From assembly GCF_025490915.1 (NCBI RefSeq), contig NZ_JANQBA010000005.1:62001-126000 (forward strand): DNA of 64,000 bases. Direction: 5' to 3'. Below, in pieces: positions 8,328 through 17,757 of the stretch. The number at the start of each line of letters is the position of its first letter. Within the stretch, counting starts at the first letter, position 1. The translations under genes were made by a program, and so were the position numbers. The notes beneath the pieces were generated by a model. The model was not told where the DNA came from, ran no database searches, and saw only the letters and a list, made by a program, of their open reading frames with translations. This DNA is from Lacticaseibacillus parakribbianus. Lineage in GTDB: Bacteria > Bacillota > Bacilli > Lactobacillales > Lactobacillaceae.

Positions 8328-8814
8328 AGAGGGCGGAACCGAGCGCTTAGCGGGACGGGTAGCCTAGCCGTGGCGTGTGGGCCCGATTTTGGCCCGGACG
8401 ACGCGGCGTAGCTAGCCGCTCCCGCGATGCTCGGTGGAACCCGTTTAAGAGAGGGCGGAGCCCGGCGGGTTTAGCGAACCGAGTAGCGTAGGACTGGCAC
8501 TTGGAGCGGTCTTGGCTCCGAGTGCCGGTTCGAGCTAGCCGCGTTCGCGTTGCCGGGTGAAGCCCGTTTGGGAGAGGGCGGAGCCCGGCGGGTTTAGCGA
8601 ACCGAGTAGCGTAGGACTGGCACTTGGAGCGGTCTTGGCTCCGAGTGCCGGTTCGAGCTAGTCGCGTTCGCGTTGCCGGGTGAAGCCCGTTTAGGAGAGG
8701 GCGGAACCGAGCGCTTAACGGGATGAGTAGCCTAGCCGTGGCGTTTGGGCCCGATCTTGGCCCGGACGACGCGGCGTAGCTAGCCGCTCCCGCGATGCGC
8801 GGTGGAACCCGTTT
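8328..8814 (+). repeat. Palindromic repeat array, locus 2 (four units, order B-A-A-B)
   Basis: Unit starts fall at 8327, 8449, 8572 and 8695, a period of 122-123 bp. Each opens GAGAGGGCGGA and closes GAACCCGTTT or GAAGCCCGTTT. The two central A units (8449-8569, 8572-8692) appear to differ at a single base, showing recent tandem duplication. Outer stems are CCGAGC/GCTCGG in unit 1 and CCCGGC/GCCGGG in A; second stems are AGCGGGA/TCCCGC in unit 1 and AGCGAAC/GTTCGC in A; apical stems are GGGCC/GGCCC in B and GGAGC/GCTCC in A. Unlike the other loci, no separate terminator precedes the array; the first unit touches the marR stop. Confidence 0.92.
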
Positions 8815-8966
8815 CCCGCCACCCCACCATTGTAATGCGCCAGCCGTCGCCCGACCGTTCCCGTGGTCGGGCGGTTTGGTGTGCCTTGCTGCGAGGCGTT
8901 CGCCCATCCTAACACATTTTGGCGGCGGGGTGGTAGGGCAGAACGGCAGATTCGCGCAGACTGGTG
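8815..8966. other. Non-coding stretch before the CPBP gene
   Basis: Contains one hairpin, GCCCGACC/GGTCGGGC near 8846-8876, followed by GGTTTGG; it may be a weak terminator. I see no gene. Confidence 0.4.
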
Positions 8967-8982
8967 TATAGTTACTAGTAAC
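8967..8982 (+). promoter_or_regulatory. -10 element overlapping a 12-bp palindrome
   Basis: TATAGT (8967-8972) runs into the perfect palindrome GTTACTAGTAAC (8971-8982), an operator-like arrangement just ahead of the ribosome binding site of the CPBP gene. No convincing -35 element is visible, consistent with an activated or tightly controlled promoter. Confidence 0.55.
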
Positions 8983-9001
8983 ACCGAAGGGAGTGACGCC
9001 C

Positions 9002-9676
9002 ATGCGCCATCAGATTGGCCGCACGGTCGGCCGCTTGCTGATTGTCGGCGGCCTGTTCATTTTGTACCAACTGGTGGCGGCGTTCGTGCTCGCCCCGAAC
9101 CTGATTCGGCCGCAGACCGCACTGGCCAACGCGGTGTGGTTCACCGTGTTGTTCGGCGGCCTGCTGCTGGCCGTGTGGCAGATTTACCAGCGGTTCCTGA
9201 AGACCGAGTCGCCGCAGGTCTACGGGCTGCGCCGGCTCGACTGGCCGGTCGCGCGTTACATGGCGCTGATGGTCGCCGCCTTGGTGCTGATCCAGGTGGT
9301 CTCAAGCCTTCTGGTCAGCTGGCAGGTGACGCCGGAGGCCGAGAACCAGACCGACCTGATCAAAATGATGCAGCAGTCGCCCTTGCCGATGGTTTTGATC
9401 ACCGTGGTCGGGGCGCCGCCGGCCGAGGAGCTCCTGTTTCGCGGTCTGCTGATGCATTGCCTGCCGCACCAGGACCGCGTCGGCTGGCGGGTGGCCAGCA
9501 GCATATTGTCGGCCCTGCTGTTCGGCCTGGCTCACACCGGGTTTGACGATCCGCTGAACCTCGCGATTTACGTCGCCATGGGCGGGGTGTTCGCCGCGAC
9601 TTACGCCTACACCCGCGACCTGCGCTACGACGTCGGCCTGCATTTTTTGAACAATTTCGTCGCCTTGTTCCTGTGA
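9002..9676 (+). CDS. CPBP-family intramembrane protease
   Basis: A 224-residue multi-pass membrane protein. The CPBP (Abi) signature is complete: EELLFRG, then SALLFGLAHTG and a final VGLHFLNNFVALF. In eukaryotes the family removes C-terminal tripeptides of prenylated proteins; bacterial members serve in bacteriocin immunity, signalling or unknown proteolysis. The ATG at 9002 is eight bases after AAGGGAG; an upstream GTG at 8993 overlaps the ribosome binding site and is unlikely. It is followed by a 17-codon frame and then the B3/B4 gene. Confidence 0.88.
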   Translation: MRHQIGRTVGRLLIVGGLFILYQLVAAFVLAPNLIRPQTALANAVWFTVLFGGLLLAVWQIYQRFLKTESPQVYGLRRLDWPVARYMALMVAALVLIQVVSSLLVSWQVTPEAENQTDLIKMMQQSPLPMVLITVVGAPPAEELLFRGLLMHCLPHQDRVGWRVASSILSALLFGLAHTGFDDPLNLAIYVAMGGVFAATYAYTRDLRYDVGLHFLNNFVALFL

Positions 9677-9691
9677 GAAAGGAGATTCGCC

Positions 9692-9745
9692 ATGCTGCTT
9701 GCGCCGCTTTTTGAAAACGATGTGCCGACCCCAGCCGTTGCCTGA
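9692..9745 (+). CDS. Possible 17-residue peptide
   Basis: ATG at 9692 lies seven bases after a perfect AAAGGAG ribosome binding site and runs 17 codons (MLLAPLFENDVPTPAVA) to TGA. It sits in the 99-bp gap between the CPBP and B3/B4 genes. It could be a translated leader, a real micropeptide or an eroded gene end; the ribosome binding site is the only positive evidence. Confidence 0.3.
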   Translation: MLLAPLFENDVPTPAVA

Positions 9746-9775
9746 TTCCGAGTCAACCGCTGAAAGGACTATATC

Positions 9776-10429
9776 ATGCACATCGAATTGAATGCCACCG
9801 TCGCCGCCGCGGGGCTTGCCCCGTTCGCCTTCACCTTCTCCGGCGCGAATGCCGAAGCCGCCGACCAGCTTTGGACCACGCACCTCACGCCGCTGATCGC
9901 CGACTGCCCGTACCAAACGCCGGCCGCCGTCGCCCAAGACCCCGCCATCGCCGCCATGCGAGCGGTCTACAAGCGCCTGGGCAAGGAGCCGTCGCGCTAC
10001 CGGCCATCGCAAGAGGCGCTGTGGCGGCGAATCGCCCAGGGCAAGGGGCTGTACCGGGTCAACCGCGCCGTCGACTTGAACAACTACCTGTCCCTGCGCT
10101 TCAGGGTCAGCTGCGGCCTGTACGACCGAGCTGCGCTGACCGCCCCGCTGACGGTCACCGTCGGCGAGGCTGGCCAAAGCTACCCCGGCATCGGCAAGGG
10201 CAGCATCGACCTGGCTCACCTGATCGTGGCCGCCGACGCGGCCGGGCCATTCGGCAGCCCCACCAGCGATTCGCGCCGGGCGATGGTCACGCCGGCCACC
10301 ACCGAGTTTCTGCTGATCGCTTACGCCCCGCAAGCGCAAGTCGATGCGGCCGCCTTCGCCTCGACACTGACGGCGCTGGCGCTGACGACGCTTGACAGCC
10401 ACGACGTTGCGGCCGTGACCGTCGGCTGA
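9776..10429 (+). CDS. B3/B4 tRNA-editing-like domain protein
   Basis: A 217-residue cytosolic protein of the B3_4 family, related to the editing domain of the phenylalanyl-tRNA synthetase beta subunit. The diagnostic stretch YKRLGKEPSRYRPSQEALWR followed by GLYRVNRAVDLNNYLSL and SCGLYD is present at about residues 63-130. Freestanding copies are thought to deacylate mischarged tRNAs, but most are untested. The ATG at 9776 follows GAAAGGA. It is likely co-transcribed with the CPBP protease upstream. Confidence 0.85.
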   Translation: MHIELNATVAAAGLAPFAFTFSGANAEAADQLWTTHLTPLIADCPYQTPAAVAQDPAIAAMRAVYKRLGKEPSRYRPSQEALWRRIAQGKGLYRVNRAVDLNNYLSLRFRVSCGLYDRAALTAPLTVTVGEAGQSYPGIGKGSIDLAHLIVAADAAGPFGSPTSDSRRAMVTPATTEFLLIAYAPQAQVDAAAFASTLTALALTTLDSHDVAAVTVG

Positions 10430-10476
10430 GCGACCGCGAACCGCGGCGCTGAATTAATGGTCACAGCGAATTCCAC

Positions 10477-10602
10477 TTAGCCGACGGTGAGGTAGCTGTC
10501 CTTGTTTTGTACAAGCCACAGCGAAGCAATCTCTTCATTCGGCTTGTGCGGATCGGGTCCCACCAAGACTTGTTCCAAGGACCAGTGAAATAGCTGGACA
10601 AG
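10477..10602 (-). pseudogene. Open-frame remnant without a start
   Basis: The minus strand holds an uninterrupted frame ending HKPNEEIASLWLVQNKDSYL plus TVG-stop at 10477, with protein-like composition, in a region of lower GC. No start codon with a ribosome binding site is visible and the frame runs into a terminator hairpin. It may be the tail of a lost gene; I do not recognise it. Confidence 0.25.
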
Positions 10603-10631
10603 AAAGCCCTGCGCAACCGCGCAGGGCTTTT
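10603..10631. terminator. Intrinsic terminator
   Basis: AAGCCCTGCGC, loop AACC, GCGCAGGGCTT followed by TT (+) and mirrored by GAAAG on the other side. It most likely ends the B3/B4 transcript. Confidence 0.7.
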
Positions 10632-10723
10632 GCGACGCCAAGATTCTTAGCCGTTATTTCCCGGGAAATGATCTCGGCAAGTCGCGGCGAATCTCGTATA
10701 CTGAAGACCATGGAGGTGACGAA

Positions 10724-11209
10724 ATGTTTGGAGAGAGGTTGGCGGCGGCACGTCGCGCCAAGGGGCTGACCCAGGACCAGCTGGCGACGACGTGCTGCGT
10801 CGCCCGACAAACCATCAGCAGCTGGGAGAACGGGCGTAGCTACCCGGACTTGGCGTCACTGGTTCGCATCGGGGATACTTTGGGCGTCAGCCTCGACACG
10901 CTGCTGAAAGGGGACGCCGCCATGCGAGCGGTGCTGGCCAAGCGCGAGCGGCTGGTGGCCGACAGCCGGTGGGTGTATTGGGCCTGCTATGGGGTGAATG
11001 CGGCCTTAATTCTTTTGCTGACGTTGCCGTGGCCGTCGCCTTTTGCCATGGGCTGGGGGGCCAAGGGCGTCGGGTTTGCCCTGTTGTTTCTCAACGCCGC
11101 AGCGGTCGAGCGTAGCCGGACCGTTCTAACCAAATTATCAGGTCGTCGGTGGCTGGCGGTGCGACCCGGTCGCCCGGTCAGCTACGACCGGCCCCGCTGG
11201 CACCGGTGA
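10724..11209 (+). CDS. XRE-family regulator with C-terminal membrane helices
   Basis: A 161-residue protein. Residues 1-65 form a Cro/CI-type helix-turn-helix (GLTQDQLATTCCVARQTISS, then WENGRSYPDLASL). The C-terminal half contains two hydrophobic segments (about residues 86-125), so it is a membrane-tethered regulator, a design common in lactobacilli. The ligand is unknown. A TATACT -10 box at 10697-10702 and an AGGAGG-like site (TGGAGGTGACGA) precede the ATG. A bidirectional terminator overlaps its end and separates it from convergent helD. Confidence 0.88.
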   Translation: MFGERLAAARRAKGLTQDQLATTCCVARQTISSWENGRSYPDLASLVRIGDTLGVSLDTLLKGDAAMRAVLAKRERLVADSRWVYWACYGVNAALILLLTLPWPSPFAMGWGAKGVGFALLFLNAAAVERSRTVLTKLSGRRWLAVRPGRPVSYDRPRWHR

Positions 11210-11252
11210 CGTCAAGGGCCGCCTCGCGATTGCGAGGCGGCCCTTTGACGTT
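11208..11252. terminator. Bidirectional terminator
   Basis: GTCAAGGGCCGCCTCGC, loop GATT, GCGAGGCGGCCCTTTGAC; serves the XRE gene (+) and helD (-). Confidence 0.9.
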
Positions 11253-13539
11253 AATTCGTTGCGGGAGCTTCGGCCGGTACCCGGTCGTACAGCTCGGCCG
11301 GCAGTGCCGCAATCAACGGGCTGACCGCGTCCAGCGCGATCAGCACCAGGGTGTGCAAGGCCCGGGTGGCGAGCGTGTAAAGCACGTCGCCATCGCCTGC
11401 CGCCGCGAAGTGCTTCGCCGACACATCGAAGCCGACCACCGCGTCGAACTCCAGTCCCTTGGCCAGATACACCGGCAGGATCACGCAGCCGGTGTGCATC
11501 TGGTGGTCGGCCGGGGTCAGCAGCGTCACCGCCACGTCCAGCTGCAGCGTGGCGAACAGCTTGGCGGCGGTGGCGGCGTCGCGCGTCAGGATCGCCACGG
11601 TGTGGTTGGTGGCCAAAAGCCGCGTGACCGTGGCAATCAGCGCGTCGCGGTAGCCGTCGTGCGGCAGGACCATTAGGCGCGGCTTGGCCCCGTCGCGGTT
11701 GAAGGCCTGAATGTGGGAACCGTCGGTCAAAAGCGCCTTGGCGAACTCGGTGATCGGCCGCGTCGAGCGGTAGCTGCGCATCAGGTCGACTTGGTGAACC
11801 CGCTGCCCGGGGAAAACGCGGCCGAGCTCGCGGCGCAGGTCCAGGGCCTGGTAGCCGCTTGAGAACACGTCCTGCTTGGCGTCGCCCAAAAGCGTCAGCT
11901 TGGCCTTGGGAAAGGCGTGGTGCAAGTAGCGCAGCTGCACCTCACTGTAGTCTTGCATTTCGTCGACGAACACGTTTTGCATCCGGTGGTTGGCCCCGCC
12001 GCCGGTCAAGGCGTCGCGCAGCCACAGGAGGGGAGCGGCGTCTTCCAGCCGCAGCACATGCGCCTCCAGATCCGCGCGGTAGGCGGCGACGGCGACGGCC
12101 CAGACCTTGGGTGCGACCGGGGCAACCACCGCGTCGAGGAAGCGCCCGTACTCCTGATAGGCATCGAGGAAGTAGTCGTTGTAAATCGCGTCGTAAACCG
12201 GGGCGTCGGCCTCTTCGACCAGCTGCCGGGCCAAAAAGGTCGCCTCGGCGTCGGCGCTTGCGAAGCGGTGGCCGCCCAGCCGGCGCCTTGCCTCCTCTTC
12301 GGACATGCTGCCGAGCCGCTCTTGAACCCAGTCGTCGCCCAGCGCCATGCCGACGCGCAGCTTCAGCCGGCGGATCAGCGTGTTTTTGGTGTCCAAGAAC
12401 TTGTTGGCCGCCGTCGCGGTCGCCGGCTGGGCCGCGTAAATCTTGGCGATCGTCTTGGCCGAGAAGAAGACCTCGCCGTCAAGCGTGATGTCGACGAAAA
12501 ATGGCACCCGCTCGGGCTGCTTCAGGTAGGTGTCGATCAGATCCAGGTAGCGGGACTGCTCCTTGAAGCGGCGGATGCGCTGCGCCGCCTCGGGCAGGCC
12601 GCTCAGGTCGCGTTCGTACCGCTCGAACAGCGTCTCGACGTGCAGGCCGGAGAAGCGCTTGGCGAAAAACTCGTAAAGCGTGGCCTGGCGCGTGTTTTTC
12701 TCGCCGAGGCTCGGCAGCACCGCGGAGACGTAATTGGCGAACAGCTGGTTGGGCGAAAACAGCACCATCTGATCGGCGTCCAGGGTCTTTCGGCTGTGGT
12801 ATAGCAGGTAGGCGACGCGCTGCAGCGCCGCCGACGTCTTGCCCGAGCCGGCGACGCCTTGCACTACCAAGACGTCGGCCGTGGTGTCTCTGATGATGTC
12901 GTTTTGCTCTTTTTGGATAGTGGCGACGATGTTTTGCATCAAGGCGTCGCTTTGGGCCCCGAGCACCGCCTGCAGCACCGCGTCGCCGACGGTTTCGTCC
13001 GTGTCGAACACGTTGGTGACGCGGCCGGCCTCGATGGTGAACTGGCGCTTGTTCTCAAGCGTGACGGTCATCGGACCGACCGGCGCCTGGTAGGTCACGG
13101 GGCCCAGGGTGCCGTTGTAGTAGACGCTGGCGATCGGGGCTCGCCAGTCGTAAACCAGAAAGTGGTCCTGGCCGTCGATGAAGGTGCCGGTGCCGATGTA
13201 AAGCGTCTCTTGCTCGCCGTCTTGTTGAATGTCGATGCGGCCAAAATACGGTGCCGGCAAAAGCCGCGTCAGGCGGTCCTCCTCGTGCTGCAGAATCGTC
13301 TCGTTTTCCACGGCCCGGGCCACCATCATTTTTTGCTGCTGAACGGCCGCGTTGGTCTCCATCCGGTCGTCGATTTCGGTGATGTTGACGCGGGTGGCCT
13401 CGCCGTAAGCCTGCTCGACGCGGGTGGTTTCCTGATGGGCGGCGGCTTGTTGCGCCTTGACGGCCGCCAGCCGGGCGGTCATCTGCTCACGCACCCAGTC
13501 CACTCGTGCCTGTTCCTGCTGCTTCGTCTGTTCCTGCAT
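11251..13539 (-). CDS. helD: HelD-like UvrD/Rep-family ATPase (RNA polymerase recycling factor)
   Basis: 762 residues, close to B. subtilis HelD (774). Residues 1-90 are a charged coiled-coil arm, the element that enters the RNA polymerase secondary channel in HelD structures. Walker A is GVAGSGKTSA at residues 228-237; Walker B is FVDEMQDYSEVQL, and later superfamily I motifs (LLGDAKQD, RSYRST) follow. HelD releases RNA polymerase from stalled or post-termination complexes. ATG at 13539 follows GGGAGGG. The gene is read out of a repeat array that lies between it and the glycosyltransferase gene. Confidence 0.9.
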   Translation of the reverse strand: MQEQTKQQEQARVDWVREQMTARLAAVKAQQAAAHQETTRVEQAYGEATRVNITEIDDRMETNAAVQQQKMMVARAVENETILQHEEDRLTRLLPAPYFGRIDIQQDGEQETLYIGTGTFIDGQDHFLVYDWRAPIASVYYNGTLGPVTYQAPVGPMTVTLENKRQFTIEAGRVTNVFDTDETVGDAVLQAVLGAQSDALMQNIVATIQKEQNDIIRDTTADVLVVQGVAGSGKTSAALQRVAYLLYHSRKTLDADQMVLFSPNQLFANYVSAVLPSLGEKNTRQATLYEFFAKRFSGLHVETLFERYERDLSGLPEAAQRIRRFKEQSRYLDLIDTYLKQPERVPFFVDITLDGEVFFSAKTIAKIYAAQPATATAANKFLDTKNTLIRRLKLRVGMALGDDWVQERLGSMSEEEARRRLGGHRFASADAEATFLARQLVEEADAPVYDAIYNDYFLDAYQEYGRFLDAVVAPVAPKVWAVAVAAYRADLEAHVLRLEDAAPLLWLRDALTGGGANHRMQNVFVDEMQDYSEVQLRYLHHAFPKAKLTLLGDAKQDVFSSGYQALDLRRELGRVFPGQRVHQVDLMRSYRSTRPITEFAKALLTDGSHIQAFNRDGAKPRLMVLPHDGYRDALIATVTRLLATNHTVAILTRDAATAAKLFATLQLDVAVTLLTPADHQMHTGCVILPVYLAKGLEFDAVVGFDVSAKHFAAAGDGDVLYTLATRALHTLVLIALDAVSPLIAALPAELYDRVPAEAPATN

Positions 13540-13639
13540 GGGCCCTCCCGACTGGCGGGTTGCCCCCGCCGCGCTTAATTTGGTTCATCAAGTCTAGGCG
13601 TTTTGGCCGCAGATGTAAAGCCGAATCGTGGATTGCGTC

Positions 13640-13978
13640 GCCGGCCGCGTCACTTTGGGCCAAGCCCAGGCCCCAAGCGCCGGCCCAACGCGACGCGGTT
13701 CGCTAAACGCGCCGGCTTACGCTCGGGGTCGTCGAGCTCTGCCGCGCAACGCGGGAGCGGCTAGCTACGCCGCGTCACTTGGGACCAGGTGCGGGTCCCA
13801 AGCGCCACGGCTAGGCTAGCCGTCCCGCTAAACCCGCTCGGCTCCGCTCTGGGTCGTCGAGCTCCAGCCGGCAACGCGAACACGCCTAGCTCGGGCCGTC
13901 ACTCGGGGCCAAGCCCAGGCCCCAAGCGCCGGCCCAGCGCTACGCGGTTCGCTAAACCCGCTCGGCTACGCTCTGGGT
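13640..13978 (-). repeat. Palindromic repeat array, locus 3 (A-B-A, last unit truncated)
   Basis: Read on the minus strand from 13978 downward: unit 1, type A (13856-13978), unit 2, type B (13732-13852), unit 3, type A cut off near 13640 without its 3' arm. Units start CCCAGAGCG and end GAGCTCGACGA exactly as in loci 1 and 4. The apical stems are GGGGCC/GGCCCC (A) and GGGACC/GGTCCC (B). The orientation is opposite to loci 1, 2 and 4, matching the direction of the upstream glycosyltransferase gene. Confidence 0.9.
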
Positions 13979-13980
13979 AC

Positions 13981-14010
13981 CAAAAGACGCCCGCATTTCT
14001 GCAGGCGTCG
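13981..14010 (-). terminator. Terminator after the glycosyltransferase gene
   Basis: On the minus strand GACGCCTGCA and TGCGGGCGTC pair, followed by TTTTGG. The repeat array starts within five bases of the T-run. Confidence 0.8.
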
Positions 14011-14013
14011 GGG

Positions 14014-15252
14014 TCAGCGTTCGATGTGTTCCCACGCCGAGGTCTGGTTGGTGTTCAAGACGATTTCGCGCGACTTGCCCAGGCACTTGATCAGGGACAC
14101 GAAGTCGACCACGTTGACGATGTACAGCAGGCAGATGGTGAACGGCGCGGTGACCAGCAGCTGCAGCCGCTCGCGGCGCGGCAGGTGGGCATCGGCGAAG
14201 ATCGCGGTGAACGCCACCAGGGCGTAGACGATGGCGGTGCCGGACATCGTGGTCAGGTCGCTGTACAAGTAGAGCAGGTAGGCCATCAGGCACAGGAATA
14301 CCGGCTCCAACAGCATCATCAGCTCTTCGAAAAAGACGATTTTGGGCAGCTTCCACCAGGTCAAAGTCGGGCTGTACTTGGCGAAGTCGCGGGAGAAAAA
14401 GAGCCGGCGGTTTTTGGCCAGCGCCTTGAACCGGCCGTACTTCCAGCGCAGCCGCTGGGTCTTGAGGTCGGCGAAGCTGTGAGCGGCCGGGGTGTAGCAG
14501 ACCACGTCGTCGGTGTAGTCGATGTGGTAGCGCTGGTTACCGAAGTGGTGGATCAGCTTCATCGACAGGTCGATGTCTTCGGTAATCGAGTCGGTGCTGT
14601 AGCCGCCGACTTCCTGCAACGCGCTCTTGCGGAAGGTCGAGCCGATGCCGCCGACGATGTACTCGAGGTTCAGCGCCGGTTCGGCCTCCTTGTACTTGTT
14701 GCCGATCAGGTACTCGAGCTTTTGGGTGTATTCGATCACGTTATGGGCGGCCTCGATCACGACGTTGGTGGCTGCGGCAATCAGCGTCGGGTCGGCCTCA
14801 AAATGCGCGACCATGGCGGCCAAGGCGCCTGGGGCCAGCGCGGAATCACCGTCCAGCACCATCACCAGCTCGTAATCGGCGTAGTTCATGATGCCGTTGT
14901 TCAGGGCCCGGGCCTTGCCGGCGTTGGGCTGGTGAACCACCACCAAGTCGGCGAATTCCTGGGCCAGTCGGTCGAGGACGGCGTCGGTGGCGTCGGTCGA
15001 ACCGTCGTCGACCACAATGACCTGCTTGTGCGGGTAAGTGTTGGCGACGACGGACCGAACGCATTTTTCGATGTCCTTCTCCTCGTTGTAAGCGGGGATG
15101 ACCACGGCGATGCCGGCGGTCGGCACCGGTTGGCGCTTGGCGGCGCGGAGCTTTTTGGCCTTGGCGAAGTTGGCCACGGCCAGTGAGGTGAAAATCCGGG
15201 CGAAGTTGAAGGTTGCAAGACCTGCGACGAACAAAATCATGAGGTGGAACAT
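14014..15252 (-). CDS. Family 2 processive glycosyltransferase (PgaC/IcaA-like)
   Basis: 412 residues: one N-terminal membrane helix, a cytosolic GT2 catalytic domain and about three C-terminal helices. Catalytic motifs are VIPAYNEEKDIEKCV, VVDDGSTDATD, VLDGDSA, the TEDIDLS acceptor motif and QRLRW (the QxxRW of processive enzymes). This is the layout of poly-N-acetylglucosamine or hyaluronan-type synthases, so it probably makes and extrudes a beta-linked surface polysaccharide. The product cannot be read from sequence. It lies 24 bp downstream of a 49-residue membrane peptide gene, in one transcript from the promoter at 15466-15495. Confidence 0.88.
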   Translation of the reverse strand: MFHLMILFVAGLATFNFARIFTSLAVANFAKAKKLRAAKRQPVPTAGIAVVIPAYNEEKDIEKCVRSVVANTYPHKQVIVVDDGSTDATDAVLDRLAQEFADLVVVHQPNAGKARALNNGIMNYADYELVMVLDGDSALAPGALAAMVAHFEADPTLIAAATNVVIEAAHNVIEYTQKLEYLIGNKYKEAEPALNLEYIVGGIGSTFRKSALQEVGGYSTDSITEDIDLSMKLIHHFGNQRYHIDYTDDVVCYTPAAHSFADLKTQRLRWKYGRFKALAKNRRLFFSRDFAKYSPTLTWWKLPKIVFFEELMMLLEPVFLCLMAYLLYLYSDLTTMSGTAIVYALVAFTAIFADAHLPRRERLQLLVTAPFTICLLYIVNVVDFVSLIKCLGKSREIVLNTNQTSAWEHIER

Positions 15253-15276
15253 GGCGCCATCTCCTTAGTTGGCGGT

Positions 15277-15426
15277 CTAAGACCCGCGGGATGTGATGAG
15301 TAGGATCAAAAACGAGGCCACGGCAATCAGCAAAAGCGCTAGGCCGAGTGATTCGAGCCAGGGGCTGATGATGCCACCGGGAATGGGGAACGGATTGGCC
15401 GGGCCTGGGGCAAGCGACAGGGGCAT
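15277..15426 (-). CDS. 49-residue single-pass membrane peptide
   Basis: A small gene: ATG at 15426 with an excellent AAAGGAGG ribosome binding site, 49 codons, TAG at 15277-15279. The protein begins MPLSLAPGPANPFPIPGGII and continues into a hydrophobic helix (LGLALLLIAVASFLILLI) ending in TSRGS. It is the first gene of a two-gene unit with the GT2 synthase, suggesting a subunit or regulator of the synthase by analogy with the small partners IcaD or PgaD, although I see no sequence similarity to those. Confidence 0.7.
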   Translation of the reverse strand: MPLSLAPGPANPFPIPGGIISPWLESLGLALLLIAVASFLILLITSRGS

Positions 15427-15465
15427 AGGGTCCTCCTTTGGCGGTGATTATTGACTTCATAAGTA

Positions 15466-15495
15466 ATTATAAAATATTTAATGCCGCCGCCGAAA
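15466..15495 (-). promoter_or_regulatory. Promoter of the membrane peptide/glycosyltransferase unit
   Basis: On the minus strand TTTCGG (15490-15495), 18 bp, perfect TATAAT (15466-15471), in the most AT-rich patch of the neighbourhood. Confidence 0.65.
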
Positions 15496-15728
15496 GAAAT
15501 TCGACGGCGGCGCGGCCAATTCCCGCCTGGTCAGGCCAGCGGACCGGCGTTCGAAGCGAATCGTTCAGGCCGTGAGTGATGACAGCGATGGCCGCAGGGG
15601 CGGGGTGGCCGACCCGTGCGGCAGCGCTCGGCGGCGCCGCGGTGATGGCCAACCGGCAGCTTTTGCGGCCGCCCCGACCCAAGTCACCGCAAGCGCAGCG
15701 GGCTGCCCGGGTCCGGCCATGGCAGCGC
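15496..15728. other. Non-coding gap between divergent promoters
   Basis: GC-rich, with a CCGCCG/CGGCGG hairpin near its left edge; I see no gene or further regulatory element here. Confidence 0.4.
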
Positions 15729-15757
15729 TTGACACCTCCGGCCGCCCCCCTTAGAAT
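15729..15757 (+). promoter_or_regulatory. Promoter of the T-box/trpS transcript
   Basis: Perfect TTGACA (15729-15734), 17 bp, TAGAAT (15752-15757). Confidence 0.85.
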
Positions 15758-15763
15758 GAAGGC

Positions 15764-16998
<1,235 letters not shown>

Positions 16999-17033
16999 CG
17001 CAAGCGATCCCGGCGGGTGACCGCCACTCAATT

Positions 17034-17075
17034 GCCGGCTCCAGACGCCATTCGCAGCGTCAGGGGCCGGCTTTG
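17034..17075 (+). terminator. Terminator after trpS
   Basis: GCCGGCTCC..GACGC and GCGTC..GGGGCCGGC form an interrupted stem, followed by TTTGTT. Confidence 0.75.
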
Positions 17076-17161
17076 TTGACCGCAAATCATGCTTGGGACT
17101 GATGCCGGGTTACGGCGGCATGATACAATGGGGATACTTGAGGACCAATAAGGAGAAAAGT

Positions 17162-17749
17162 ATGCAAAACAAAAAGCTCAGTCCGGTCGCCGTGACCGGC
17201 ATTGTGATCGGGGTCATCGCGCTGTTCGTGGCGATTTTTGGCGTCACCACCTACAATGGGCTGGCCAAGCAGAACCAAGCCGTCGAGGCGCAGTGGAGCC
17301 AGGTCGAAAACGTGATGCAGCGCCGCGCCGACCTGGTCCCGAACCTCGTGGCCGCCGTCAAGGGGCAGATGAAGCACGAGACGCAGGTGTTCGACGACAT
17401 CGCCAAGGCCCGCAGCGAATACAGCAGCGCCAGCTCCACCAAGGCCAAGGCCGCGGCCGATGCCAAGCTGAACCAAAGCGTCGGCACCCTGCTGAACGTG
17501 ATTCAGGAAAGCTACCCGGACCTCAAGAGCTCGGGTAACGTCTCGACCTTGATGACGCAGCTCGAAGGCAGCGAGAACCGCATCGCCGTCGAGCGCAAGC
17601 GCTACATCGATGACGTTCGCGACTACAACTCAAGCGTCGTCACCTTCCCGAAGAACCTGTTCGCCAACATGATGGGTCTGGGCCAAAAGGCGACGTTCAA
17701 GGCCGACCCGAGTGCCTACAAGGCGCCGACGGTTGACCTGACCGACTGA
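17162..17749 (+). CDS. lemA: LemA family protein
   Basis: 195 residues with an N-terminal transmembrane anchor (about residues 10-30) and a helical domain with the LemA signature QWSQVENVMQRRADLVPNL. The remainder is the four-helix bundle of the family. Function is unsettled; LemA proteins frequently accompany TPM-domain proteins, as here. The ATG at 17162 follows AAGGAG; TACAAT at about 17134 is a plausible -10. Eight bases separate it from the TPM gene, so they form one operon. Confidence 0.93.
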   Translation: MQNKKLSPVAVTGIVIGVIALFVAIFGVTTYNGLAKQNQAVEAQWSQVENVMQRRADLVPNLVAAVKGQMKHETQVFDDIAKARSEYSSASSTKAKAAADAKLNQSVGTLLNVIQESYPDLKSSGNVSTLMTQLEGSENRIAVERKRYIDDVRDYNSSVVTFPKNLFANMMGLGQKATFKADPSAYKAPTVDLTD

Positions 17750-17757
17750 GGCCCGCG

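Noticed and set aside
8347-9003. A 218-codon minus-strand frame with repeated LRPLPNGLHPATRTRL-type segments across repeat locus 2
   Set aside because: It is produced by the palindromic units staying open in one frame (unit length divisible by three between copies); no ribosome binding site and no protein-like composition.
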